From: Smallanthus sonchifolius
Lineage: Eukaryota; Streptophyta; Magnoliopsida; Asterales; Asteraceae
Length of the DNA stretch: 64,000 nt
Reading direction: 5' to 3'
NCBI GenBank assembly: GCA_023525975.1
Contig: CM042023.1
Coordinates: forward strand, 13,094,501-13,158,500
The notes below the pieces were generated by a model. It worked only from the letters and a program-made list of their open reading frames with translations. It made no database searches and had not been told where the DNA came from. A program made the translations under genes and the position numbers. Shown in pieces: positions 48,258-59,759 of this stretch (the first letter of the stretch is position 1; every line of letters starts with the position of its first letter).

Positions 48258-48438
48258 ATTTGATTATCTTTCATGCTAAAACTATATGTATACATAGATA
48301 CAATATCAAAGTACTCGCAAAAATAGATGGTTTAGTAATTTCAGTTACTTCATGAAAATTACATTTTTCTACAGCTGTTAAAGTTTGGAAAGGGTAAAAA
48401 ACACATTAACCGTAAGCACAAGTATACCATATATGTAG

Positions 48439-48805
48439 TAGGGGTATTTATAGTCTCGCTCAGTCGGTTTTATAAGAAAATTAATAAAAAATCTCCCCGA
48501 ATAGTAACCATGGTTATGGGAAACGACAAACCAAACCGGCCGGATTTGGTGGGTAGGTCAGACCAGCCAGTTTGAAAAGGGTTTGGGTTTTGAAAGTTTG
48601 AATGTCTGAACCGAGTTTTTTGAAATATTTTTCAATTTAAAATGAGAAAGAAAATAAAAAAGGTTATACCGGTTTCAAGTTCTAAACCGTTGGTTTGACT
48701 ATTAAAAACAGACAAACCGTCAAAACCAAATCGTATTAAGCTTAAACCGGACTTACTTTATTTGTATGGTTTGTTCCGGTTAACCGATTTTTGAACACCC
48801 CTGCA
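48439..48805. mobile_element. hAT-type MITE candidate
   Basis: The left end TAGGGGTATTTATAG and the complement of the right end, CAGGGGTGTTCAAA, resemble hAT termini. The interior has 'aaaccggc' and 'ggtttgg' repeats in both orientations. A matching 8-bp target duplication was not seen, so the exact ends are uncertain. Confidence 0.5.
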
Positions 48806-49126
48806 GCATGTATGTCATATAAAAGACGCCCATACTTGACTTAATATTTATAGATGAGAAAAATACTATTGTAAAATTTGAGTTGAAAACCATTGAGCAT
48901 TATTCCCCAAAAGAAAAAGAAAATAAAACTAGAAAGGGGGAAAAAAGAAAGCAAATATTTTTATCCCTCTTGTTACAACTTACATACATGGTTGCATTAT
49001 GGATCCCAACAAGGGAAACCTTTCTGTACTACAGATGCTACACCATAAACTCTAAAATTATGTACACCAAACTAACAATTCAGATTACAATAAACTAACA
49101 ACATAATTAACCAAAAGAATCAGCTT
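48806..49126. other. 3' flank of the At1g64050-like gene
   Basis: Contains the probable 3' UTR (minus strand) and AT-rich flank. No other gene. Confidence 0.45.
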
Positions 49127-52100
49127 TCAGTACTTTGCATTACCTTTTTCATCGCCTCGGCTCTTCCATTCCATTGGTACAAGTTTTCTCAGTTTTGAAG
49201 GTTTATTTGGTAATTTTTCAGGCGGGATTGTGATTGACCTTTTCAACGGGCTGCTGCTACTTTCATGGTGTTTTGCTTCCATGGATGAATTCTTGAAGGA
49301 TTTGCTTGGGGATGATGATGATCTGCTTGATTGAGGTGTAGAAGTTGACCAATGGTATTGACCTTTGGTGGGGTCGTTGACAGATAGTTTGAGTTTCTTT
49401 GAAGTATGTGCCTTGGTGTAGTTGATGAGGTTCGTGGGTCCCACAGGTCTTGTATTTGGAATGGTGAATAATGCTTTTTCGAGTCTTGTACTTGGGATGG
49501 TGAATAATGCTTTTTCGAGTTTCTCATCTGATGTTAACTTGCTAGCTCTTATAGATTTCTGGGAAGATTTCTTTTGCCAGCTGGCAGGCCTGTATTGGTC
49601 TTGCTTACGGAATTCAGCTGCGATGTTGCATAACGTTTGAGCAGCAGATAATACCCCTGCAGAGTGTCCATCTGTGGAAAAACCAAGTACATTTACTATC
49701 ATATCCCCATTTGTCATCGTGGAAAATGCGAAGATTTCAATTTGAGAGATGAGAATTGGAACATTTTTTCCTGACCTACATGGTCATAATCGTAATTTAG
49801 CATAAAGACCTCTTTATTAAAGGGTTCTGTAGATACCTAACAGACGGGGAGTTTGGATAAACTGATATTATGACCTGGAGTCACAGTAATCAGTTTTTAA
49901 TGTTTGGATAAACAGATTCTACTTTTATTTATCAGTTTTAAATAATCAAGTTCATACCAGCTGCAATGAAACCGATAAGTAAAAATAAATTACTTATTTA
50001 TCCTTTTCTTTTAACATAATTTGAGATTTTATTTTCATTTCACAAACTCTCTCTACTTCTGTCACAATTCACAAAGATGTCGTTTTTGGCTGTTCTATCT
50101 ATAAGTTTCTTAAAATAATCAGAATTTGCAGAACACTCAACATCTGGTGATTATCTGATCAGATAATTACAACCTCAAATAGCAGAAGCATATCCAAACG
50201 TTATTTATTATTCATATCACACAAATACTTATAAAAAGCACATCCAAACACTCCCATAGTCAAACAATATCCCAACTGTGTGTCAAGTTAAAAGATTGTA
50301 ATCATCATGCAATGTACGGAGTGACAGTGTAATACCCTTCAGTCTCTTGTACCATTTGTATGTTCGATTGTGTTTTATTCATCAATTGATTAACAGGCTA
50401 ATGTCACTTTTTAGAATCAGTTACAGAAAACTAACTGTTAACAAAGAAGATTTAGGTTTCAAATATGTGATATATGAATCGATCATTATTAATCTTTCCA
50501 AAAGATGCAAACTTTTTTTAGCATAAATTGATTATATATCTATATAACCAATAAAATCAGAACATAGACAAAGAAGAAAGTTCACCTGGATTTTTAGAAG
50601 CTGTTGTGGACGTTCCAGAAGGTGTTACTTCTCGATCCAAAGTCGATATCAGAGGAGATTTTTCTTTTCCAGTTGACCCTGGCTGTTGACTTTGTACCGG
50701 AACTAGGCTCTGGTTATAAGTTAGATGCTGAAAATCTGCAAGATAAGTAGTAGTGTCTATGTCCCCTAAAGAAGTGGTTGACTTTCCCATTTTGACCCAT
50801 CTACCCTGACAAGTACTCTTACTCGGTGTTGACTTGACCACATCAGGGTTAGCTTTGAAATGCCCTCCAGAAATATGTGACCAAGGAAATGATGGTAAAC
50901 TACCTCCATTGTGTACTGTCATGATTAAAGAATGTTAATAGGATATTAAACATTTATTATTAATTTATTAATCATGGATAAACGTATATAAACGTTACCT
51001 TTTGAGGTTGAAGTAGGTTTCATACTATCAAGAAGCATAAGATCAAGATCCTTATGGGGAGGAAGAGTAAGGCGGTCCAAAACATCTTTTGGTTTGAACA
51101 ACGGAAATTGAAGTATATTTGCATGGTGATTAGTGGGACCCGTGCAAGAGCTTTCCACCTTAAAGAAACCAAATAATAAGCAACTGTTTGGTAGACATAT
51201 TCTTATTTTCTTTTTCTTTTAAAAAGAAGATTAAGGTTAATATATATAATTAACTAACCTTATTACAAGGAGATTGGTCTGCTGCATCTCCTTTGTTGTC
51301 ATCATTTGTGCTAGAGTTTGGCAAGAAAGATGAAGCATTATAGTTATAAGTAGCATCTACAGCTGGCACCTTTGGGGTTTGAGAAAGCTTCTGAAGGTGA
51401 AGAATTGAGCACGCCTCTCTAACTGATTGCAAAATACTTCCATTTAAAGCTTCTGTTGGCTTTTCTTTGACTTTGATGGAGTTGGGAGACTTGTAACTAC
51501 CATCAAGGAGCTCATTCAGTGACACCTCTTCCATGTGTTTTGCAAGATCACAAATATCATGTTTAGAACCATATACTCCTGTACCACAAATCCAATAACA
51601 TTAAATGAAGTTTGTTAATACAATAAAATGAACATAAAAATGCAGTATAACTTATTGCCAAAGAAAGCCATACCAAGTATGTTATTTCCACCAGCAGCTG
51701 AACTGAAGCTTGACAAGCCAGCTTTAACAGAAAAAGAATCACACTTGTTCTTAGGAATTTTGCCATTTCTTTTTTCACTTCGCTTCCCAGAGACAGCTAT
51801 CTTAGGCTTAGCTGTCTGTGTTTTATCTGTAATTGTAAAAAACCAGCAGAAATTAAGGGATAATGTTACACTATCAGAGTACTGGTAATAGTAAAATATA
51901 AGCCCATTTTTAAGATGACAAAGTATAGTTTATGAATAAACATAAGCAATATCCTAACGTCTTTGTGTGGTATAGTTTATGAATAAACATAAGTACAGTT
52001 TATAACAAAGTATAGAATTATGCACCGCCATGTTATTGGAGAAATATAGCTAACATCTTTGTGGTCACATTTATATTTTTATCGTGGTCAAATCCCATGA

Positions 52101-53069
52101 TACCTAAGTTACTAATTGCATAATTAGGAGTAATGCACACATCAACTTGAGGATCCTAGTGCAATTAAGAAAAGATGGCTTTTTGTAAAGTAAAAGGAAG
52201 TCACTCTGATTTCTATCCAAAAAATAGCAATAACATCATGCTTTACACTATTTACGATATGGTTTAGGACATTACTAAATTTGATTATCTAGCAATCTGT
52301 CGAATTTTAAGGACCTTAAAAAAAATGCTTTTAGGGTCTTACGGTTTTACCTGCAACATTGTACTTTCCAGGATAAGATCCTAGTTCTTTGGGTAGATCG
52401 TTCACATCAACTGCTCCTGTTACATTCAAAGAAGCTTCCATATGCGTTACTCGCGATCTTCTGGAACTACTTCCATTACTTCTAGATGCTTTCCCTGATT
52501 TCCTCTGTGATTGCTTAGCCTCTTGCACAGAGACCATATCACGGTCAACAAATGCATCTCCGTCGTGAGGACCGGTCAATCGACCAGCTTTCCTGTAGAG
52601 GTCATCATCTGCAATCTTGTCCCAGAAACCCGGTTTTGAACCATTGACATTATCATTACCATCTGGAAAAGATTAAATCCAACATCAAAATATTATAAGA
52701 CAGCCTACTGTGAAACTGAAGCTAAAGTTACAAATCATTATACAAATATAACAATTCATATTTTCTTATCCAAAACACATGAATAGACATGACAGGTACA
52801 GCTAAGTTTGAAACGAAACCCTAATAAATTTAGGTTAGACACCAATATTAGAAATTAAAGTTGTAAAGATCAAATCGGAACAAAAATAGATCTCAGATAG
52901 ACTAAATTTGTACACCTTTCTCCGGATGAAATGAGCTACTGCAAGTTTCGCGTTCCGATTTTGCCCCTAACAACTCCACCCTATTAACGCCACCTCCGCC
53001 ACTGCAACCTGAAGATCTCATGATCTTTGTAACAATAGCAGCTGGAAGTGGTAACTCCACCGCATCCAT
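49127..53069 (-). CDS. Conserved plant protein of unknown function (At1g64050-like)
   Basis: Seven exons join in frame to 657 residues: 53069-52916, 52662-52351, 51826-51674, 51578-51259, 51158-50999, 50915-50586, 49671-49127, all GT-AG with consistent phases. The protein has no domain I can name. Landmarks are an N-terminal MDAVELPLPAAIVTKIMRSS, then GFWDKIADDDLYRKAGRLTG, an Arg/Ser-rich basic patch (SRSNGSSSRRSRV), ILQFPLFKPKDVLDRLTLPP near the middle, SLPSFPWSHISGGHFK, a CQGRWVKMG motif, LSAAQTLCNIA, and a Ser/Lys-rich tail ending PMEWKSRGDEKGN. It has no signal peptide or membrane span. The basic patches suggest a nuclear protein (inference). The LEKALFTIPSTR segment is duplicated in tandem in the last exon. 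A MITE lies in intron 6. Confidence 0.85.
49847..50255. mobile_element. MITE in intron 6 of the At1g64050-like gene
   Basis: The left end GGGAGTTTGGATAAAC and the complement of the right end, GGGAGTGTTTGGATG, form terminal inverted repeats. Interior motifs 'taatcag' and 'ctgatca' also pair. The element is about 409 bp and non-coding. No clear target duplication. Confidence 0.55.
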
Positions 53070-53312
53070 CTATTTCACCGCCGCGAAATCCAAATCATCG
53101 TCGATACAACCGATTTGGTCAGCTTCGATGTACGAAAGTCAAGATTGAGGACTCAATTTTGACCATGTTAGAAGATAAACTGCGATTAGTTGAAATTAGA
53201 GTGAAGAAATGAAGTAATTGAGGGTTTGTAAAGAGAAGATTTGGGGATTTTGTAGAGAGAGAAAGGGGAAAGGGTAGTTGCGGCTGGGTTAGGGCAAAGA
53301 AATTATGAGGAG

Positions 53313-53320
53313 TATATATA
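53313..53320 (-). promoter_or_regulatory. Putative TATA box of the At1g64050-like gene
   Basis: A TATATATA lies 244 bases upstream of the ATG on the minus strand. It would place transcription start near 53285 and leave a leader of about 215 bases. Confidence 0.5.
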
Positions 53321-53503
53321 GTTTTCGGGAAAAGGGACGGAGTAAAGGTTGGTAGAGTTCGCCGGTTAGTATATTCCGGTAACTGGCGGGGCCCACATAT
53401 CCAAGGGAGATAAGTTAGGGGTGCGAAAATCATTTCTAGATTTTAACATAAACTTCTAATTTATCTTACTTATTTCCTAATGTAATTTCGAAATTAAATT
53501 AAA

Positions 53504-54080
53504 CTAGTTTTTTTCAAAAGGGCTTCGCCGCGGGTGTCGTGTTTATTGTTACTAATGGTAATAAAAAAGAAACATAAAACTAAATAATAAAAAGGAAAAA
53601 AAACAAAATAAAAATTTACCGGTTCAGATCGTCGAAAACCATAAAATCGAATACCGATACGGGTTCCGATAATATCAATACCAACAATGATGTTGTTCGC
53701 TCATAATACATTCGAATCGTCACGGTACCACAACGGTAACGGCACTCGCTATACACAACGATACGAAAAAACTCCATTTTGAATACAACTTCGTTTTTAA
53801 AAAAAATTATATCGGAACATTGAAAAAAAAACTTAAAACAACCGCGCACTTTGTATTAAAAAAAAATGAACGAACGAAAGTTATTAAAGGAAAACGAAAT
53901 TAATAGAAAATGAAACGGACTAAAAGCTACCGATATGGGTTCCGATAATATCAATACCAACAATGATGTTGTTCGCTAAAAACAGCCGCGCACTCTGTAT
54001 TCTAAAAAAAAAACAGCAACGAAAGTTATTAAAGGAAAACGAAATTAATACAAAATGAAACGGACTAAAAGCGTATATTA
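53504..54080 (-). mobile_element. GGTACCG-family repeat with Helitron-like end and internal duplication
   Basis: On the minus strand it ends CTAG (53504) after a GC-rich segment (cacccgcggcgaagccc). Inside, 'gggttccgataatatcaata' through 'gatgttgttcgct' occurs at 53660-53701 and again at 53936-53977. 'cgaaagttattaaaggaaaa' through 'gaaacggactaaaag' occurs at 53874-53927 and 54019-54072. The family is shared with 21840-22241 and 28680-29310. Confidence 0.5.
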
Positions 54081-54917
54081 TATATAGTATAAGGGTTGAA
54101 AATGAAAATATAAAAAAAAATTTACGTGTAAAAACAAATAAATTAATTTTTTTTTCCTTGTGCATTGGAGACTTGTACATAGTGCATTGAGCACTTGTAC
54201 ATTTATGAATAGTAGGATTATGTGAGTAATGGACTTTTGGTAATTAATACGTAGTTAATTGGTTTGATTTTACGATTTAATCCAATCTTTCCTCTCTTTA
54301 TTCTATAGGTGGCATCTAAATAAACATCACTAACCTAACACACTGTATAGATATCAGAGGTTCTACGGCTTGTGTGATGTGGCGAAGATGAACATACTAC
54401 TCGTATAATGTTTTTTTATGACATTTATGAGATAGTGTTCGTCAAATCATACGTCTCGTATGATGTGATTGACTTATATGACCATAGACAAAGTCATCGG
54501 CATGGAAGACCATTATTCAGCTGGTGTTCCAATAACAACTCCTTTTATATGTAATCTTGTGTTTAGATAAATAGTTGTCCATATCATTAAGATATAATGA
54601 TGTGACACTAACTCTAATGGTGTTTCTGTATTTTTATGATTACTTAAAAAATAATATAAAATTCAAACATTTACATATATGATGAAGTTTTAAATACCGT
54701 TTAAAATGTTCAATACGTATAATATCTTTTTTACGACCAATATAACTATCATTAAATTCAAAAGAACTCTGTTTGACATTCAAAACTCAAAATATAGATT
54801 TTTATGTAACAAGTGATAACAATAATTTCACAAAAGAATTAGAATTGGTATAAAGATGATTAAACTCAGAATTAACTCATGAGATCAAAAGATATAGATA
54901 ACAGGAAAAGGTAAGAA
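54081..54917. other. Intergenic DNA, no gene seen
   Basis: AT-rich with 'gtgcattggagacttgtacat' and 'gtgcattgagcacttgtacat' in tandem near 54163-54201. No gene or full element recognised. Confidence 0.4.
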
Positions 54918-55135
54918 GAGGCGAGAACTGGGGTCGAACTCACGACCTTATAGGTGGAGTCAGAGGAGAAAACCAGCTCCGCTGGGACTCCTTTTGTGTT
55001 AATGGCGCAAAAGTTTTATATAAATAACAAAATAAAAAAAGGAAATAATTCTTTGGAGAGTGGTCGAACTCAAGACCTCATGTGTGGGGGCAGACCATCA
55101 TACCGGCTTCGTTGGTTTCCCTGTAGTGTCTTAAC
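54918..55135 (-). repeat. Two tRNA-like modules (SINE heads or tRNA-derived repeats)
   Basis: On the minus strand each module has an A-box-like segment and a B-box (GAGTTCGACC) about 50 bases apart: near 54990-54925 and 55130-55060. Stems needed for a tRNA fold are not evident, so I do not call tRNA genes. Confidence 0.45.
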
Positions 55136-55420
55136 TCGCACATATAATATATAATATGTATTACACGTGTAAAAAAATCATTGGTGGTTCCTCACCGACG
55201 TTTATAACTGTACTATATACAATAGGTAGGGATATCTTGAAAAGCTTTTATTAAAGAAAAATTCCTACTAACCATTAATCATGGTTAATCAATGAAATTA
55301 ATATAATTTTTTAAACGGCATAAGAATATATTAATAAACGAGACATGACTAGAATAGCCTAGTCGGACCGAAACAACCAATTACATCGCTAGAATAGGGT
55401 TTTTAAGGTAGGCAACCCAA

Positions 55421-55893
55421 CTATGTTAACCCTACGGGTCCTGTTAACGAACCACAAAAAGAAAATTTTACAATTAGATTAAAAATTCCATCTTTCTTCT
55501 TCTTTGTGGGATCAAAAATCGTATCATTCCGGCATCTCCAAATGACCCACCATATCGTCACTAATATGACATCGATCAAGCTTTTCTTATATCTAGATAA
55601 CTTCAGTAAGTTGTAATAATCCAAGATCAACCTCGGGCGAGTAGAAGGGGAGGACCAATCTCGAGCCATCTAAAAACTAAACACCCAGCTTTCCGGGCGA
55701 TATCACAATCTCCCAAAATATGATCCAAAGTCTCTACATGATTAGAACATAAGGGGCAAAGTAAAGAAGGAATATCCAACCCTTTATTGTACAAATTAAC
55801 TCTAGAAGGAAACCCGGTCGAGAAGAATACACCAAGCCAAGATATTGACTTTTTTAGGGACATAATTATTCCACCTAGTCGAGGAATCTCCAC
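55421..55893 (-). pseudogene. LINE (L1-type) 3' fragment with zf-RVT domain
   Basis: Minus-strand frame 55893-55627 reads ISWLGVFFSTGFPSRVNLYN, then CPLCSNHVETLDHILGDCDI, the zinc-binding C-terminal domain of plant LINE ORF2. A shifted frame continues VTIWWVIWRCRNDTIFDP to 55421. The fragment is frameshifted and lacks reverse transcriptase. Confidence 0.75.
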
Positions 55894-55902
55894 TCGGAAG
55901 AA

Positions 55903-56155
55903 ATGTCCTCACAACCTCCATGAGAACCATAAACTCGAATTCCACAAATTGAAGTTCATGTCCTCACAACATCCATGAGGACCATGACTTTGTTTCATCC
56001 ACATAAATATCAAGTTCTCACAACCTCCATGAGAACCTTGATCACAATTACACCATTACATTCATATCCTCATAACACCTATGAGGACTATGAATTTGTT
56101 TCACACCCGCGAGGTTCAAGTTCTCACAACCTCCATGAGAACCTTGAACTCACAA
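55903..56155. repeat. Tandem array, ~53-bp period, CCTCA..TGAGG cores
   Basis: Five copies of '(c/t)ctcacaacctccatgag(a/g)acc' begin near 55907, 55961, 56015, 56067 and 56121. Each core is a short inverted repeat (CTCA...TGAG). The spacers vary more than the cores. Confidence 0.75.
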
Positions 56156-56280
56156 TACTTTAATCTTAAAGTTTGTCCGAAACAATTTCACATACTTGAT
56201 ATTTTAACATTTAATCATCCAAACACATAATCAATTATTCGACAAGCATAGAGATCATTTCATTCATCTAAACACATGAT

Positions 56281-58063
56281 TGATGTGTTAGGATTTACAC
56301 ATTTTTTTGGCACAAAACTTCGCTCATTTCATGATCAATTATTGGTTATTTTCCACGTTTAGACACTTATTCGCTTCATTTCCAGTTTTATACGTTTTTG
56401 TGAAGCCGAGTGAACAAACAATAAGATTCCAGGAGTAAAAAAGTTTTAGGGTTTCTGAGTACCAGGCACGGTCGTGCCCCCTACTTGGCACGACCACGCC
56501 AAACTTACAAACCCTAAGCATGATTGCGCCCCGTGTATGGCATGATCGCGCCAAGCCCAGTTCTCGAGCACAACCGTGCTCAAACGCCCCCATGGCCGCG
56601 TGTTATCCCGTGAGTCTAATCCATGACCTCATGCCCGTACTTCCTCGATCAATGGGACCCCATAACAGCTCCGGATTGGTCAACCATCTGTCCCACGACC
56701 GAGCTAAATACTTGTCACGGTCGCGTCCCAGTGACTGGCACGGTCGCGTCCCAGTGACTGGCACGGTCGTGCCTTCCCAACTTTATAAATACAGAAGCTT
56801 CTCCCTCATTCAGGCATTCAGCAACCAGAGCAAAAACCCACTGTTTGAGCTCCGAACCAACCTTGTTCCAGCCACATTTTAAGCTTCTAGGAAGGATTAT
56901 TACATCAAGAGGATCACCATACATCAACAACAACATCTAAGCTTGGAGGAGTGGTTTGATTCTTGTATTTATACCATGTTTCTTACCATTTTTCCCTGCT
57001 TGTTTGTCATTCTTGTGTTCATGATAAGCTAGAACTCTTGTTCACTTTGGTTTAGATGAAGTTTAGAATCATTTGACAACATTTATGGATTATTGGCAGT
57101 CATTGTGTTAATGTTATGACAATCGTATGATTATTTCTTCAATGAAATTATGTATTCAAGGATTTAAAGTTGTTTGCAAGACTTGTACTTGTGTATGCCA
57201 TATTATGATGAAAAACGTATGGTTTATGCTTATATTCATGAATTGGTGTATGTTTGTATGCTATTTTATGTCATTTGACTAGGAATGGTGAATGAAGTCT
57301 TGTTTATGATTTATAATTCTTGTATGTGTATCCTTATGGAAAGACAAAGTGTTTGTTATGATGTTTCATGCTTAGTTATATGTTTATCTAGGATTTGTTG
57401 ACACGTTCTCCTAATTTATATAAACTTTGTATAAACATTGTATGTTGAAGAAGTGCATATTGTTGTCTAATTAAATCAACTTGAGGTGGGTAGTATGTTA
57501 TTCATATTATCTTTCCAACTAGTTGGATTAGTGTACCTTGATCAGAAACTAGTTCAATCTTTATAAACATTGACATGATTACAACACAAGAGCTTCATTG
57601 CATGATTTTAGGTGGTTAGTCTGTGTCATTCATTCTAGCTTTTCGAATGTCCTTTGATTAGATGTCTTTGACGAGAATTTAGTCCATATTTGTTTCGTGT
57701 ATTTGCCATGCTTCCATAAGTGTATTAAATGTATTCTAGATGGATTCGACACCGAAGTAATCTTTCTTCCTTGATTGTTTGACTTGTGATTTTAATTTAG
57801 TTTTATACATTTGCATGCTAGTTATTTAAACAAACTCTCCAAAAATATCTTTTTACCATCACTTGATTAAATCTTAGCTTCGGTTTATTATTGCATTCCA
57901 TCGTATCCACGGGTTGATATCCGGTTCTTACCTTTACTATATTGCCATCCGACGGGTACACTTGCCCGATGTGTGTGTGATTAGTCTTGGGTGAAAACCC
58001 ATTTTAAAACTCTTATTGTGTGAAAAATACTTATAAAAATGTATATTTAGTCTACACGCATCA
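56281..58063. mobile_element. Solo LTR of a Ty3/gypsy-type element, 1783 bp
   Basis: The sequence starts TGATGTGTTAG and ends CTACACGCATCA (TG..CA, short inverted ends). It is flanked by perfect ATGAT copies at 56276-56280 and 58064-58068. No internal retroelement genes are present, so it is a single LTR left by recombination. It has palindromic GGCACGGTCGTGCC-type units at 56465-56770 and the 'cgacgggtacacttgcccg' segment near the far end, both reminiscent of Tat/Ogre-like gypsy LTRs (from memory). Orientation is not settled: the TATA at 56784 suggests plus, the TGATGCGTG end suggests minus. The frame 56520-56882 is not a gene. Confidence 0.8.
56784..56791 (+). promoter_or_regulatory. Putative LTR TATA box
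   Basis: TATAAATA just after the GC-rich palindromic block. It is a plausible core promoter if the LTR is plus-strand. Confidence 0.35.
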
Positions 58064-58545
58064 ATGATCGTACAAAACTTAGGGTAATAACCCAACTACC
58101 ATTATTAAGTAAGTAATTGAACACTTACCTTTGATGTTAGACGATCCCAGTTAATATTCAATCTTAGAAATCCAGTTACCTAAACAATTACACCTATTGT
58201 TTAGTAATCTAAAAATCCCAAAAACACCATTTGGGTCAGACACCCAAGTTGTAACACTACGTGAATCCAATACACTTGATGCGAGACCTGAGATCATTCC
58301 GGAGCTTTCCTTACATTCAAAACATCAATTTGAACATGGTTAGTAAAGATAAGAAGTATTAGGGACCTCCCACAAGTCCCTACAACAACAATAGGCCAAA
58401 ACCCCAAAAATCAACCAACTGGCGTCCAACATTGGCGTCCTACAGCCCAGGTTGGCGTCTGACCAGTGTCCAAGATGCCACTTTCAGCGTCCTAGACTCC
58501 AGCCCAGTTCAGCAATCCCAATTTTGCAGTTTTGGCATTTTCGAC
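58064..58545. other. Repeat block between solo LTR and hAT element
   Basis: Non-coding. 'acttacctttg(a/g)', 'gat(t)cccagt' and 'cacc(t)attgtttagtaatcta' resemble 60450-60550, so this belongs to the same ancient repeat block that the solo LTR and the hAT element entered. Confidence 0.4.
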
Positions 58546-59272
58546 TAGGGATGAGATCGGGTACCGTACCGGTACCGAAAGTATCGGTCCCGAATTTTGT
58601 TGAAAAACGGGTACCGATACCGGTACCGAAAATATAGAATCGGTACCTGTACCGGTACGATACCTGTATTTCGGTACTCAGTACTAGTTTGGTACCCGAA
58701 TACAGATTTTCATAAATTATTGGCTTTCATAATAAGAAGTTGAGAACTAATTCTACCTATGACAATATCATCATCTTTTAAAATATCGTTTATGTCATAC
58801 ACAATTGATTTTCTCGACTTTCTCACCCAATCTTGAGTGCAAATCAAAGATTCAACAATATTGAATTTTTTTATAAATGGGATTACTATTACAGGTTTCT
58901 TCACCTAAGGGCCTAATAAGTTTGAGCTTGAGAAAAAAATATTCAAAATACATTGAGAAAATAGAAAAAAGAAAATAGAAAAAATTATTGAGAAAATAAC
59001 AGTACCTAATCATTAAAATACATTGAGAAAATAGAAAAAAAAATATTCAAAGAATTTAAAAATAAAAAATTATTGTTTTTATTTAAAAAAATATATTCAA
59101 ATAATTTTCGGTATTTTTGGGACTAAAAGGGTATTTTTCGGTAAAGTACACGTACCGGTACCGACCAGTACCGATACCGAAATCAGAGAAAATCAAGTCC
59201 CGGTACCGGTACCCGTTTTCGTTTTTCAGTACCGGTTCGGTACGTGTACAGGGTAGCAAAAGCCCATCCCTA
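58546..59272. mobile_element. Non-autonomous hAT-type element, 727 bp, 8-bp target duplication
   Basis: The ends TAGGGATGAG and, by complement, TAGGGATGGG form terminal repeats. TTTTCGAC (58538-58545) and TTTTTGAC (59273-59280) are the target duplication with one change. Subterminal GGTACCGGTACCG/GTACCGATACCG palindromic repeats cluster at both ends, as hAT transposase binding regions do. No transposase is encoded. Confidence 0.85.
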
Positions 59273-59599
59273 TTTTTGACCCTCCCGACTCGACCCGTTT
59301 GCATTTTTAAGTCGTTATTGAACATAAACTTATATTTAAACTCCATATAAGTCTATCCTCATATACTAACATATATTTGTTAGTTATTCATCCCTAAACC
59401 AGAGTACCACTACTCGTTTCTCACTCATTAAGAGTTTAACAACAAGTGCTATTAATTCGTTAGTTTAGGTACATATCAACCTACAACTTTAGACATATAA
59501 CGACCCATAGACATCTTGTGTTTTACCATTCTTTTAACTTGACATATCCACATGTCTGACGAGAGATCCACCTCTCGCTTTCTCACATGGAATATTTGA

Positions 59600-59750
59600 C
59601 TCCATGCCGATCCATGAAGTATCCACACTTCATGTCACCCGTGAAGTACTTGACTTCACTTTCACCCGTGAAGTACTTGACCTCACTACCATCTGTGAAG
59701 TATCCACACTTCACGTAAACACCTCTATGAAGTATTCACACTTCATGTTA
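59600..59750. repeat. Tandem array, ~27-bp period, TGAAGT..ACTTCA cores
   Basis: Five cores of 'tgaagtatccacacttca' or 'tgaagtacttgacttca' type begin near 59614, 59642, 59669, 59696 and 59728. Each is a small inverted repeat. Confidence 0.75.
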
Positions 59751-59759
59751 TCAACCAAT

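Noticed and set aside
54918..55135. Two possible tRNA genes on the minus strand
   Set aside because: B-box-like motifs are present but acceptor and anticodon stems do not form. Treated as tRNA-derived repeats.
56520..56882. A 120-codon open frame in the solo LTR
   Set aside because: It spans the palindromic GC-rich promoter-like block of an LTR. The repeats explain the open frame.
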